NCBI GenBank assembly: GCA_015489095.1
Contig: WFMN01000162.1
Span: forward strand, 1 to 10,548
Length of the DNA: 10,548 bases
Direction of reading: 5' to 3'
From: Mariprofundaceae bacterium
Lineage (GTDB): Bacteria; Pseudomonadota; Zetaproteobacteria; Mariprofundales; J009
The notes under the pieces are model-generated. The model saw only the letters and a list, made by a program, of their open reading frames with translations, ran no database searches and was not told the origin of the DNA. The position numbers were made by a program, and so were the translations under genes. Below, in pieces: positions 1 through 6,633 of this stretch; positions within the stretch are counted from its first letter, which is position 1, and every line of letters begins with the position of its first letter.

Positions 1-192
1 CTGCTGCTCAAATGCTTCTCTCATGAGGAGACCCGCGAACAGGGGCCGCCCTGCCGCTTCTCGCCCGATGATCTACGCGGCTTCTTCGCCGAGGGGTTCG
101 CCCCGCCCACAATCCGCGAGGCGCAGTTCCAAGGCACCCTCGACGGCCCACCGCCCAAAGCGCTATTCGCCATCATCCGCCGCGCGCGATAG
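1..192 (+). CDS. C-terminal fragment of a probable class I SAM-dependent methyltransferase (5' end outside window)
   Basis: An open frame enters at base 1 and stops at TAG (190-192), giving the last 63 residues of a protein. The fragment reads LLLKCFSHEE, then PPCRFSPDDLRGFF, then an F-x-G-T-L...PPKALFAIIRR ending. This looks like the closing part of small class I methyltransferases of the TehB/thiopurine methyltransferase type: a core strand, a 'P..FS.eeL...F' helix, and a last strand with a 'PKAL' run before a basic tail. The SAM-binding motifs would lie upstream and cannot be seen, so substrate and exact family stay open. The gene converges on malQ, with 13 bp between the two stop codons. 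That the frame is coding is fairly sure, because its composition matches the neighbours and it has a natural end. The methyltransferase call is inference from the tail only. Confidence 0.6.
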   Translation: MLLKCFSHEETREQGPPCRFSPDDLRGFFAEGFAPPTIREAQFQGTLDGPPPKALFAIIRRAR

Positions 193-202
193 CTCCCAAG
201 AT

Positions 203-224
203 CCTCTACCCCCGGCCGTAGAGG
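203..224. terminator. Possible shared hairpin between convergent gene ends
   Basis: CCTCTAC (203-209) pairs perfectly with GTAGAGG (218-224) around an 8-base GC-rich loop. It lies where the forward methyltransferase gene and reverse malQ converge, and it overlaps the malQ stop codon. Neither side has a clear T-tract, so it is at best a weak or non-canonical bidirectional terminator. Confidence 0.3.
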
Positions 225-1669
225 CTGTTCCACTCCGTAAGCTGCCGCCACGGCAGCCGGTCGAACTGTGCGTCGGTCACCCGCCAGCTCCAGTTGCCCT
301 CCACCGTACCCGGCATGTTGAGCCGCGCCGAACCATCGAGCAGCAGCAGATCCTGCAGCGGAACCACCGCCAGATTGGCCACCGACGCCAGCGTCTGCCG
401 CACCATCACGGTGGCGAGCGCCTGATCGCCCACCCCGTCGTCCGCCACCCCGAAATAGCGGCGGATGTGATCGCGCAGCGGCGGCGGCTGCGATTGCAGC
501 CAGCCCACGGTGGTGTCGTTGTCGTGGGTGCCGGTGTAGGCCACCATATCGGGGGTGTGGTTGTGCGGCAGGTAGGGGTTGTCGGCGCCACCACCGAAGG
601 CGAACTGCAAGATCTTCATGCCGGGCAACCCGAAGCGGCGGCGCAGCGCGTGCACCTCGGGGGTGATCAAGCCTAGATCCTCGGCGATCAGCGGAAGCGC
701 GCCCAGCGCGTCGCGCACCGCCTGAAGCAGCGCCTCGCCCGGCGCCTTGCGCCATTCGCCGACGCGGCCGTCCTCGCGCTCTCCCGGAATGGCCCAAAAC
801 GCCTCCAGCCCGCGAAAGTGGTCGATCCGCAGCCAGTCCACCCGCGCCTGCTGCGCCCGTACCCGCGCGATCCACCACGCGAAACCCGTCTCCTGCAAGC
901 GATCCCAGCGGTAGAGCGGGTTGCCCCAGCGCTGGCCGGTCTCGCTGAAGTAGTCGGGTGGCACCCCGGCCACCTCGTCACACAGCCCCTCCGCATTGAC
1001 GGTGAACAGGTGGCGGTTGACCCAGACATCGGCGGAGTCGTGCGCCACATAGATCGGCAGGTCACCGAGCAGCATGATCCCCAGCCGCGCGGCCTCCGCC
1101 TTCATCCGCCGCCACTGACGATCGAACAGAAACTGCTCCATCTTGATCCGTAGCAGCGCCTCTGCCTGCTGCTCGGCCACCCGCGCCAACGCCTCTGGCT
1201 CGCGATCACGCAACGGTTGCGGCCACTGCCACCACGCCTTGCCCCGTTGCTGCACCTTGATGGCGGTAAACAGGGCGAAATCATCCAACCAATCCTTGCT
1301 ATCCACGAGAAACTGCCGCCAATCGGCTCCTTCCAGCCACGCCCGAAACGGCGCCACCATGGCGCAACGCGCCTCCGCCATGGTGCATTCACCATGGATC
1401 ACCCGCTGCAGCAGCGCCGCATCCAGCAACCCCTCCTCCACGCAGGGGCGCAGGTCGATCAACTCCGGGTTGCCGGCGAAGGTGGAGAGGGTCTCGTAGG
1501 GGGAGCCGTGGCCGTGGGTCGGGCCGATCGGCAAGATCTGCCACACCCGGCTGCCAGCCGCCGCCATCCGCTCCATCAGCGTGACCGCCTCCGCACCCAG
1601 CACCCCGTTGGGCAGCGGCCCCGGCAGCGAGGTGAGGTGGAGCAGGATGCCGCTGCGGCGGTGCTGCAC
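206..1669 (-). CDS. malQ: 4-alpha-glucanotransferase (amylomaltase, GH77)
   Basis: MalQ cuts an alpha-1,4-glucan and passes the piece to another glucan or to glucose, remodelling maltodextrin and glycogen breakdown products in the cytoplasm. The 487-residue product is the usual length of compact bacterial amylomaltases. It opens with the family signature RRSGILLHLTSLPGP and carries the GH77 catalytic set: RIDHFRG with nucleophile Asp283, AEDLG with acid/base Glu330, and GTHDNDT with the third acidic residue Asp383. It ends with the typical ARLNMPGT...NW block (449-460). The start is GTG at 1669, chosen because it gives the family N-terminus and follows a GGGGAAG site by 7 bases. The preceding GH57 gene ends only 3 bases upstream and in the same frame, so the two are surely co-transcribed and probably translationally coupled. 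No truncation or missing catalytic residue is seen. Confidence 0.96.
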   Translation of the reverse strand: MQHRRSGILLHLTSLPGPLPNGVLGAEAVTLMERMAAAGSRVWQILPIGPTHGHGSPYETLSTFAGNPELIDLRPCVEEGLLDAALLQRVIHGECTMAEARCAMVAPFRAWLEGADWRQFLVDSKDWLDDFALFTAIKVQQRGKAWWQWPQPLRDREPEALARVAEQQAEALLRIKMEQFLFDRQWRRMKAEAARLGIMLLGDLPIYVAHDSADVWVNRHLFTVNAEGLCDEVAGVPPDYFSETGQRWGNPLYRWDRLQETGFAWWIARVRAQQARVDWLRIDHFRGLEAFWAIPGEREDGRVGEWRKAPGEALLQAVRDALGALPLIAEDLGLITPEVHALRRRFGLPGMKILQFAFGGGADNPYLPHNHTPDMVAYTGTHDNDTTVGWLQSQPPPLRDHIRRYFGVADDGVGDQALATVMVRQTLASVANLAVVPLQDLLLLDGSARLNMPGTVEGNWSWRVTDAQFDRLPWRQLTEWNSLYGRG

Positions 1670-1672
1670 CGG

Positions 1673-3361
1673 TCAGCTTCCCCGGCGCATGGTACCGCCG
1701 CCCTCGGCATCGCCTCCGCCTTCGGAGATGGTGCGGGACAACCGCTCTGGAACCGGCGCGCCGATCAGATGGTACAGCTTGGCCAGATGGCGGCGGTAGA
1801 GGTGATCGAAATCGCGCACCGCCTCCGACGGGTTGTAATCGCCGAACCACCAGCACCAGTCCGATCCCTCGCAGATCGCCAACTGCTCCGACACCTGCCG
1901 ACGCTTGTCGGCGGAGAGGCCGCTCCACGCCGCGTCCACCGCCTTTTTGGCGGCGATCAGCAGCTCCCACCCCTCGGTTTTGGCGCGATCGCCGATCCAA
2001 GTGGCGAGGTTGCCATAGACCCAAGAGCCGGAGACCAGCCGCGGCAACACCGGCGCCGGCTTGGCGCGCTTCAGGTATTCGGCGAAGGTGGTCATCTCCA
2101 GATCGGGGTGGTCGGCCACCGCTTGGTACAGCTGCCGCAGAAAGGGGATGCCGTTGCGCTCGTAGTGCTCCCACGCGTTCTCGCCATCCATGGCGATCAC
2201 CACCACCGGATCGGCCGCCCCCTGCGCCCGGTGACGCACCCCCAGCAGCTCGTGCACCAGATTGGCCACCGCGTCGGCGGTGCCCCACTTGGCATACTCG
2301 AACCCGATTTTATCGGAGAGCAGGTCATCGCGGAAGAAGCAGGTGATGGCGTAGTCGCCACCGCCCACCTGCCACGGGTGGTAGAGGGCGTCGGGCTGGC
2401 GCTCGCGCAGGTTGTAGCCCAACGAGTGGTGCAGCACCGCCTCACCGGTGGCGCACCACGTAAGCCCCGCCTGCCCCAGCAGCCCCAGCGCCGCGGTGGA
2501 GACCGCCCCCTCCGCCGGCCAGCAGCCGATGGCCTCGCGCCCGAAGCAGTCGCGATGGGCGCGCTGCGCGCGTCGGATATGCTCCGCCGCCCGCTCGCGC
2601 CCGCCGGGATAGGGCTCCGGCGGAATCAACGCATCGGGCACCGTCTCACGCGCGGTGCGAAAATCGAGCATCAGCGGCAGAATCGGATGGGCATAGGGGG
2701 TGGTGGAGAGCTCGATCCTCCCCTGCGCCGCCAGCTTGGCGTAGCGACCGGTCACCTCCGCCAGCAGCTCGGCGATCAGCACGATGAGCTGGCGGCGATC
2801 CTCCCAGTCAAAGCCGCCCCCCTTGGCAAACAGCCGTTTGGCCACCGGATCGTGGTCGCGCAGGCTCTCCGCCAGCCAGCCAAGATGGTACCAGGTGACC
2901 AGATCGGTGAAAAAACGGTGGTCGAGGTAGCCCACCGCCCGCTTCTCCCGGGCGAAATCGGCGATCTCCTTCAGCTTGGCGTAGCCGGGATAACGGTAGA
3001 GGTTGCGTTCGTGCTGGATACGGAAACAGGCATCCAGCAGGTAGGCGCGTTCATCCTCCGTGTAGCGGCCGTCATCGCGCGCCAGCAGCTCGAGCAGCGG
3101 ATCGGGCAGGGTGTGCTTCTCCTGCTGCCACAGATGGAGATGGTGGGCGTAGTCCGCGATCTGCGCCGTCAACGAGGGGACGAAGTTGACCACCGCCTTG
3201 GCATCCGGCACATCGGAGAGCACCTCCGCCATGTCGGTGTACTCCTTCATCGCATGCAGATAGACCCACGGCAGGTGGTAGTGGCCGTCATCCGCCGTGC
3301 GGTAAAACGGCTGATGCATATGCCAGCAGAAGATAACAGAGAGCGGCTTATGTTGATCCAT
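1673..3361 (-). CDS. Glycoside hydrolase family 57 protein (alpha-amylase/glucanotransferase-like)
   Basis: This 562-residue cytoplasmic enzyme has the GH57 signature blocks in order: HMHQP (residues 14-18), GCWPAEGAVS with likely nucleophile Glu284, FFRDDLLSDKIGF with likely acid/base Asp345, and DGENAWEHY (392-400). A C-terminal SDWCWWFGDYNPSE...FDHLYRRHL block is typical of GH57 amylase-like proteins. The family hydrolyses or rearranges alpha-glucans, but members include amylases, 4-alpha-glucanotransferases, branching enzymes and galactosidases, so the exact reaction is not settled. Placement between glgC and malQ supports a glycogen or maltodextrin substrate. No signal peptide is seen. 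The start is ATG at 3361, preceded by AAAAAGG with 5-base spacing; a GTG two codons earlier (3367) would overlap that site. A REPIN-like repeat lies 16 bp upstream, between this gene and glgC. malQ follows 3 bases after the stop. Confidence 0.9.
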   Translation of the reverse strand: MDQHKPLSVIFCWHMHQPFYRTADDGHYHLPWVYLHAMKEYTDMAEVLSDVPDAKAVVNFVPSLTAQIADYAHHLHLWQQEKHTLPDPLLELLARDDGRYTEDERAYLLDACFRIQHERNLYRYPGYAKLKEIADFAREKRAVGYLDHRFFTDLVTWYHLGWLAESLRDHDPVAKRLFAKGGGFDWEDRRQLIVLIAELLAEVTGRYAKLAAQGRIELSTTPYAHPILPLMLDFRTARETVPDALIPPEPYPGGRERAAEHIRRAQRAHRDCFGREAIGCWPAEGAVSTAALGLLGQAGLTWCATGEAVLHHSLGYNLRERQPDALYHPWQVGGGDYAITCFFRDDLLSDKIGFEYAKWGTADAVANLVHELLGVRHRAQGAADPVVVIAMDGENAWEHYERNGIPFLRQLYQAVADHPDLEMTTFAEYLKRAKPAPVLPRLVSGSWVYGNLATWIGDRAKTEGWELLIAAKKAVDAAWSGLSADKRRQVSEQLAICEGSDWCWWFGDYNPSEAVRDFDHLYRRHLAKLYHLIGAPVPERLSRTISEGGGDAEGGGTMRRGS

Positions 3362-3366
3362 TGTCA

Positions 3367-3373
3367 CCTTTTT
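3367..3373 (-). promoter_or_regulatory. Ribosome binding site deciding the GH57 gene start
   Basis: On the reverse strand AAAAAGG lies 5 bases before the ATG at 3361. It overlaps the alternative GTG at 3367, so the ATG is the better start. Confidence 0.6.
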
Positions 3374-3377
3374 AGCC

Positions 3378-3461
3378 CGTCCGTGGCAATTCGCGGTTGG
3401 AAACCGCTCCTACAGCCTGTAGGAGGGGAATCCTTTCCCCGAACCCGTCCATGGCCGCGAT
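3378..3461 (+). repeat. REPIN-like element, copy 1 (REP doublet) between glgC and the GH57 gene
   Basis: This 84-bp element holds two REP-like hairpins head to head. One (read on the reverse strand) is CTGTAGGAG + CGGTTTCCAACCG + CGAA; the other (forward) is CTGTAGGAG + GGGAATCCTTTCCCC + GAA. They meet at the near-palindromic centre CTACAGCCTGTAG. Flanks CCCGTCCGTGGC and CCCGTCCATGGC form an imperfect direct repeat around the hairpins. The same element occurs inverted at 4789-4875, differing by one substitution and a 3-base indel. It lies 21 bp after the glgC stop and 16 bp before the GH57 start, so it would be in the message. Intercistronic REP sequences are known to block 3' exonucleases and stabilise the upstream message, as in the E. 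coli malE-malF case. That role here is inference. Confidence 0.85.
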
Positions 3462-3482
3462 AACTGGATTGTTGCGGCGCCA

Positions 3483-4748
3483 TCATGCTTCGTGCAGTTT
3501 CTGCCCCAGCATCTCCGCCGTCACCAGCACAATCCCCTTGTCGGAGACCCGGAAACGCTTGGCGTCCTCTTCACGGTTTTCGCCGATCACGGTTCCCTCG
3601 GGAATCACCGTTCCCTTGTCGATCACGCAGCGCTTCAGGCGGCTGTTGCGCCGCACCTCGACATCGGGCAGCACCACGCAATCCTCCACCACCGAGTAGG
3701 AGTGGACGCGCACATTGGAAAAGAGCACCGAGCGGCGCACGGTGGCGCCGGTGATGAGACAGCCGCCGGAGACCAGCGAATCGACCGCCATGCCGCGACG
3801 ATCATCGTCATCGAAGGCGAACTTGGCCGGCGGCAGCTGCTCCTGCTGGGTCCAGATCGGCCAGTTCTGATCGTACATGTTCAGCTCCGGCTGCACATGC
3901 ACCAGATCCATGTTGGCATCCCAATAAGCGTCGATGGTACCGACATCGCGCCAGTAGCCAGTGGCGCCGGTGTTGGCGTTCATGAACCGGAACGAGAAGA
4001 TGTTGTCGTTGGCGATCGCGCCGGGGATGATGTTGTGGCCGAAATCGTGCATCGATGTGGGATCGGCCGCATCCGCCACTAGCTTGTCACGCAGATACTG
4101 GGCGGAGAAGACATAGATGCCCATCGAGGCCAACGCTTGGCCGGGGTCGCCCGGCATCGGCTTCGGCTGTTCCGGCTTCTCGGTGAACTCGATGACACGG
4201 TCGTCCGCGTCCACCGCCATCACCCCGAACGCCTTGGCCTCCTCCAGCGGCACCGACAGGCAGCCCACCGTCACATCGGCGCCGTTGGCCACATGGGCGG
4301 CGATCATCTTGCCGTAGTCCATCTTGTAGATGTGATCCCCGGCCAGAATCAGCACATATTCAGGCGCATAATGACGAATAATATCAAGGTTTTGATAGAC
4401 AGCATCGGCGGTGCCCGCATACCACCCCTCCCCCATGCGCTGCTGGGCGGGCAGCACCTCCAGAAACTCGCCGAACTGGCCGGATAGAAAGCTCCAGCCG
4501 CGCTGCAGATGGCGCTGCAGCGAGTGGGACTTGTACTGCGTGATCACCGAAATCTTGCGGATGCCGGAGTTGATACAGTTGGAGAGCGGAAAATCGATGA
4601 TTCGGAACTTGCCGCCGAACGGCACCCCCGGCTTGGCGCGCCACTGGGTCAGCTCCTTCAGCCGGCTCCCCTTGCCGCCGGCCAACACCAACGCCACCGT
4701 GTTTTGCGTTAGTCTACTGATTCTGCGTTCTTCCACCTGTTTACCCAT
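3483..4748 (-). CDS. glgC: Glucose-1-phosphate adenylyltransferase (ADP-glucose pyrophosphorylase)
   Basis: GlgC makes ADP-glucose from ATP and glucose-1-phosphate, the committed and usually allosterically controlled step of bacterial glycogen synthesis. The 421-residue product lines up with E. coli GlgC nearly end to end. It has the nucleotide-binding VLAGGKGSRL (21-30), RAKP with Lys39 at the position of the E. coli fructose-1,6-bisphosphate activator lysine, WYAGTADAV (109-117), catalytic Asp138 in ILAGDHIYK, Lys191 in FTEKP (glucose-1-phosphate binding), GYWRDVGTIDAYW (264-276), and a C-terminal left-handed beta-helix with SLVSGGC (324-330) and the end block IVLVTAEML. The ATG at 4748 has AAGGGGG 7 bases upstream. 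It heads the glgC-GH57-malQ set and is divergent from pgm. It is flanked on both sides by inverted REPIN-like elements. Fructose-bisphosphate activation is predicted from the lysine only. No glgA or glgB lies in the window. Confidence 0.97.
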   Translation of the reverse strand: MGKQVEERRISRLTQNTVALVLAGGKGSRLKELTQWRAKPGVPFGGKFRIIDFPLSNCINSGIRKISVITQYKSHSLQRHLQRGWSFLSGQFGEFLEVLPAQQRMGEGWYAGTADAVYQNLDIIRHYAPEYVLILAGDHIYKMDYGKMIAAHVANGADVTVGCLSVPLEEAKAFGVMAVDADDRVIEFTEKPEQPKPMPGDPGQALASMGIYVFSAQYLRDKLVADAADPTSMHDFGHNIIPGAIANDNIFSFRFMNANTGATGYWRDVGTIDAYWDANMDLVHVQPELNMYDQNWPIWTQQEQLPPAKFAFDDDDRRGMAVDSLVSGGCLITGATVRRSVLFSNVRVHSYSVVEDCVVLPDVEVRRNSRLKRCVIDKGTVIPEGTVIGENREEDAKRFRVSDKGIVLVTAEMLGQKLHEA

Positions 4749-4755
4749 TGTCGCA

Positions 4756-4762
4756 CCCCCTT
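4756..4762 (-). promoter_or_regulatory. glgC ribosome binding site abutting a long inverted repeat
   Basis: AAGGGGG on the reverse strand lies 7 bases before the glgC ATG. The inner edge of the 22-bp inverted repeat arm (4764-4785) is only one base upstream, so a folded leader could affect ribosome access. Confidence 0.55.
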
Positions 4763-4763
4763 A

Positions 4764-4897
4764 TATGAGCAGATCGCAAAAAGTCGTCATCGCGGCCATC
4801 ATGGACGGGTTCGGGAAAAGGATTCCCCTCCTACAGGCTGTAGGAGCGGTTTCCAACCGCGAATTGCCACGGACGGACTTTTTGCGATCTGCTCATA
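4764..4897. mobile_element. MITE-like element: REPIN core inside perfect 22-bp inverted repeats
   Basis: The left arm (4764-4785, starting TATGAGCAGATCGC and ending AAAAAGTC) is the exact reverse complement of the right arm (4876-4897). Between them lies the 87-bp REPIN-like core. The 134-bp unit carries no gene and fills about half of the 257-bp glgC-pgm divergent intergenic region. Short size, long perfect terminal inverted repeats and lack of coding capacity fit a non-autonomous (MITE-like) element or a long structured RNA/cruciform. Copy 1 of the core at 3378-3461 lacks these arms, so the arms may be a separate, larger element or a local feature. I see no convincing target-site duplication at the ends. 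Confidence 0.6.
4789..4875 (-). repeat. REPIN-like element, copy 2 (inverted relative to copy 1), upstream of glgC
   Basis: Read on the reverse strand this is copy 1 with one substitution (CCTTTTCCC against CCTTTCCCC) and 3 extra bases (CCATGATGGCC against CCATGGCC). The hairpin GCGGTT-TCC-AACCGC is intact. The second hairpin has a slightly weaker stem because of the substitution, which sits in the pairing region. The two copies thus flank glgC as a long inverted repeat, about 1.33 kb apart. Confidence 0.85.
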
Positions 4898-5004
4898 GAT
4901 CTTTTGTCATGACCCATCGACGGCAACCCTACCAGCCCCGCGTAACCGCCGCTATCATCGCCCCGTTTTCCCACCCCGCAACATCAACCCAAGGATCCCC
5001 GACC
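4898..5004. promoter_or_regulatory. Unique part of the glgC-pgm divergent intergenic region
   Basis: These 107 bases lie between the MITE-like element and the pgm start. Promoters for pgm, and possibly for glgC reading through the element, would be expected here. I see TTGTCA at 4904-4909 and TATCAT at 4953-4958, but they are not at 17-base spacing, and no convincing sigma-70 pair or operator palindrome is visible. The call is by position only. Confidence 0.3.
4991..4995 (+). promoter_or_regulatory. Ribosome binding site deciding the pgm start
   Basis: AAGGA lies 9 bases before the ATG at 5005. The frame stays open far upstream, through the repeat and antisense to glgC, so this site and the family N-terminus fix the start. 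Confidence 0.55.
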
Positions 5005-6633
5005 ATGCCACATGCCCACCCCACCCAGCCCTACGACGACCAACGCCCCGGAACATCCGGATTGCGAAAAAAAGTTAAACACTTCCAACAAAAAAACTAC
5101 CTGCACAACTTCGTGCAGTCGCTGTTCGATGTCCTCGATGGCTATGCCGGCGCCACGCTGGTGGTGGGCGGCGATGGCCGCTATTTCAATCGCGAGGCGA
5201 TCCAGATCATCATCAAGATGGCGGCCGCCAACGGCTTCGGCCGCCTGCTGGTGGGCAAGGGTGGCATCCTCTCCACCCCCGCCGCCTCACACATCATCCG
5301 CAAGCACGGCGCCTTCGGCGGGCTGATCCTCTCCGCCAGCCACAACCCCGGCGGCCCTGATGCCGATTTCGGTATCAAATACAACTGCGGCAACGGCGGC
5401 CCGGCACCCGAGGCGATCACCGAGGCGATCTTCGCCCGCAGCCAAGCCATCACCAGCTACGCCATGGCAGAGGGAGAGGATATCCCGCTGGACACCCTAG
5501 GCAGCCACCAACTCGGTGCCATGACCATCGAGGTAATCGACCCGGTAGCCGATTACGCCGATCTGATGGAGAGCCTGTTTGATTTCGATGCCATTCGTGA
5601 TCTGCTGGCGGGCGGTTTTACGCTCCTGTTCGACGCCATGCACGCCGTCACCGGCCCCTACGCAGTAGAGATTCTCCACCGCCGATTGGGCGCAACCAAG
5701 GAGTCGCTACTTAATTGTACGCCCAAGGAGGATTTCGGCGGCGGCCACCCCGACCCCAACCTCACCTACGCCAAGGCGCTGGTGGATCGCATGTTCGGCG
5801 ACCGCGCCCCCGACTTCGGCGCCGCCTCCGATGGCGATGGCGACCGCAACATGGTGCTGGGCAACCACTTTTTCGTCACCCCCAGCGATTCGCTGGCGCT
5901 GCTGGCCGCCAATGCCGAGTGTGCGCCCGGCTACCGCGACGGCATCGCCGGTGTCGCCCGCTCCATGCCCACCAGCGGCGCCGTCGATCAGGTGGCCAAG
6001 GCGCTGGGGATGGAGTGTTTCGAAACCCCGACCGGATGGAAGTTTTTCGGCAATCTGATGGATGCGGGGCGCGTCACCCTGTGCGGAGAAGAGAGCTTCG
6101 GCACCGGCTCCAACCATGTGCGCGAAAAGGATGGGCTGTGGGCGGTGCTGTTCTGGCTCAATATCCTAGCGGCGCGCAGGCAGTCGGTGGCCGAGATCGT
6201 GCGGCGGCACTGGGCGCGCTTCGGCCGCAACTACTATTCACGCCACGATTACGAGGGGGTGGAGAGCGGGGTCGCCCACGACTTGATGGCGCATATCGAA
6301 GGGCAATTCGCCACCCTGCGCGGCACCACCCTCGCCGGGCGCACGGTGCGAACCTGCGACAACTTCAGCTACACCGACCCCGTCGATGGCAGCACCAGCA
6401 GCAAACAGGGGCTGCGCATCCTGTTCGACGACGGCGCGCGCATCATCTTCCGCCTCTCCGGCACCGGCACTGTCGGCGCCACCATCCGCATCTACTTCGA
6501 AGCCTTCGAACCCGACAAGAACCGCCACAACCTCGATGCCCAGAGCGCGCTGGCCGACCTGATCGCGGCGGCCTCCGAGCTCGCCGAACTGCGCAGCCGC
6601 ACCGGCCGCAGTCAGCCGACCGTGATCACCTAA
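5005..6633 (+). CDS. pgm: Phosphoglucomutase (alpha-D-glucose-phosphate specific)
   Basis: This enzyme interconverts glucose-6-phosphate and glucose-1-phosphate in the cytoplasm, feeding GlgC and sugar-nucleotide synthesis. The 542-residue length matches the PGM1-like bacterial Pgm group. Motifs of the alpha-D-phosphohexomutase superfamily are all present: SASHNPGG with phosphoserine Ser112, the metal loop DGDGDRN with Asp276, Asp278 and Asp280, the sugar-binding GEESFGTGSNHVREKDG starting at Gly361, and the C-terminal phosphate-binding RLSGTGTVGATIRIY starting at Arg483. The frame is open upstream to 4411, but that part runs through the repeat and antisense to glgC. ATG 5005 gives the family N-terminus (GTSGLRKKV near residues 16-24) and has AAGGA upstream. 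The gene is divergent from glgC, its metabolic partner. It converges with the smr gene: TAA (6631-6633) overlaps that gene's TAG (6630-6632). Confidence 0.96.
   Translation: MPHAHPTQPYDDQRPGTSGLRKKVKHFQQKNYLHNFVQSLFDVLDGYAGATLVVGGDGRYFNREAIQIIIKMAAANGFGRLLVGKGGILSTPAASHIIRKHGAFGGLILSASHNPGGPDADFGIKYNCGNGGPAPEAITEAIFARSQAITSYAMAEGEDIPLDTLGSHQLGAMTIEVIDPVADYADLMESLFDFDAIRDLLAGGFTLLFDAMHAVTGPYAVEILHRRLGATKESLLNCTPKEDFGGGHPDPNLTYAKALVDRMFGDRAPDFGAASDGDGDRNMVLGNHFFVTPSDSLALLAANAECAPGYRDGIAGVARSMPTSGAVDQVAKALGMECFETPTGWKFFGNLMDAGRVTLCGEESFGTGSNHVREKDGLWAVLFWLNILAARRQSVAEIVRRHWARFGRNYYSRHDYEGVESGVAHDLMAHIEGQFATLRGTTLAGRTVRTCDNFSYTDPVDGSTSSKQGLRILFDDGARIIFRLSGTGTVGATIRIYFEAFEPDKNRHNLDAQSALADLIAAASELAELRSRTGRSQPTVIT

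Noticed and set aside
1378..1397. Perfect 8-bp inverted repeat (CCATGGTG...CACCATGG)
   Set aside because: It falls inside malQ coding sequence and is explained by Thr-Met/Met-Val codons; no context supports a regulatory site.
1939..1953. CCGCC-TTTTT-GGCGG hairpin
   Set aside because: Inside GH57 coding sequence (AKKAVDAA region); the T run is in the loop, not after the stem, so it is not a terminator.
1217..3463. 748-codon open frame on the + strand opposite malQ and the GH57 gene
   Set aside because: It lies antisense to two genes with full catalytic motifs. Its translation is His/Gln/Arg/Pro-rich with no recognisable domain, as expected in GC-rich DNA, and it ends inside the REPIN.
4904..4958. 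TTGTCA and TATCAT as a promoter for pgm
   Set aside because: The two boxes are about 43 bases apart and neither has a partner at 16-18 bases.
4411..5004. 5' extension of the pgm frame
   Set aside because: It runs antisense to glgC and through the repeat; the protein family starts near ATG 5005, which has a ribosome binding site.
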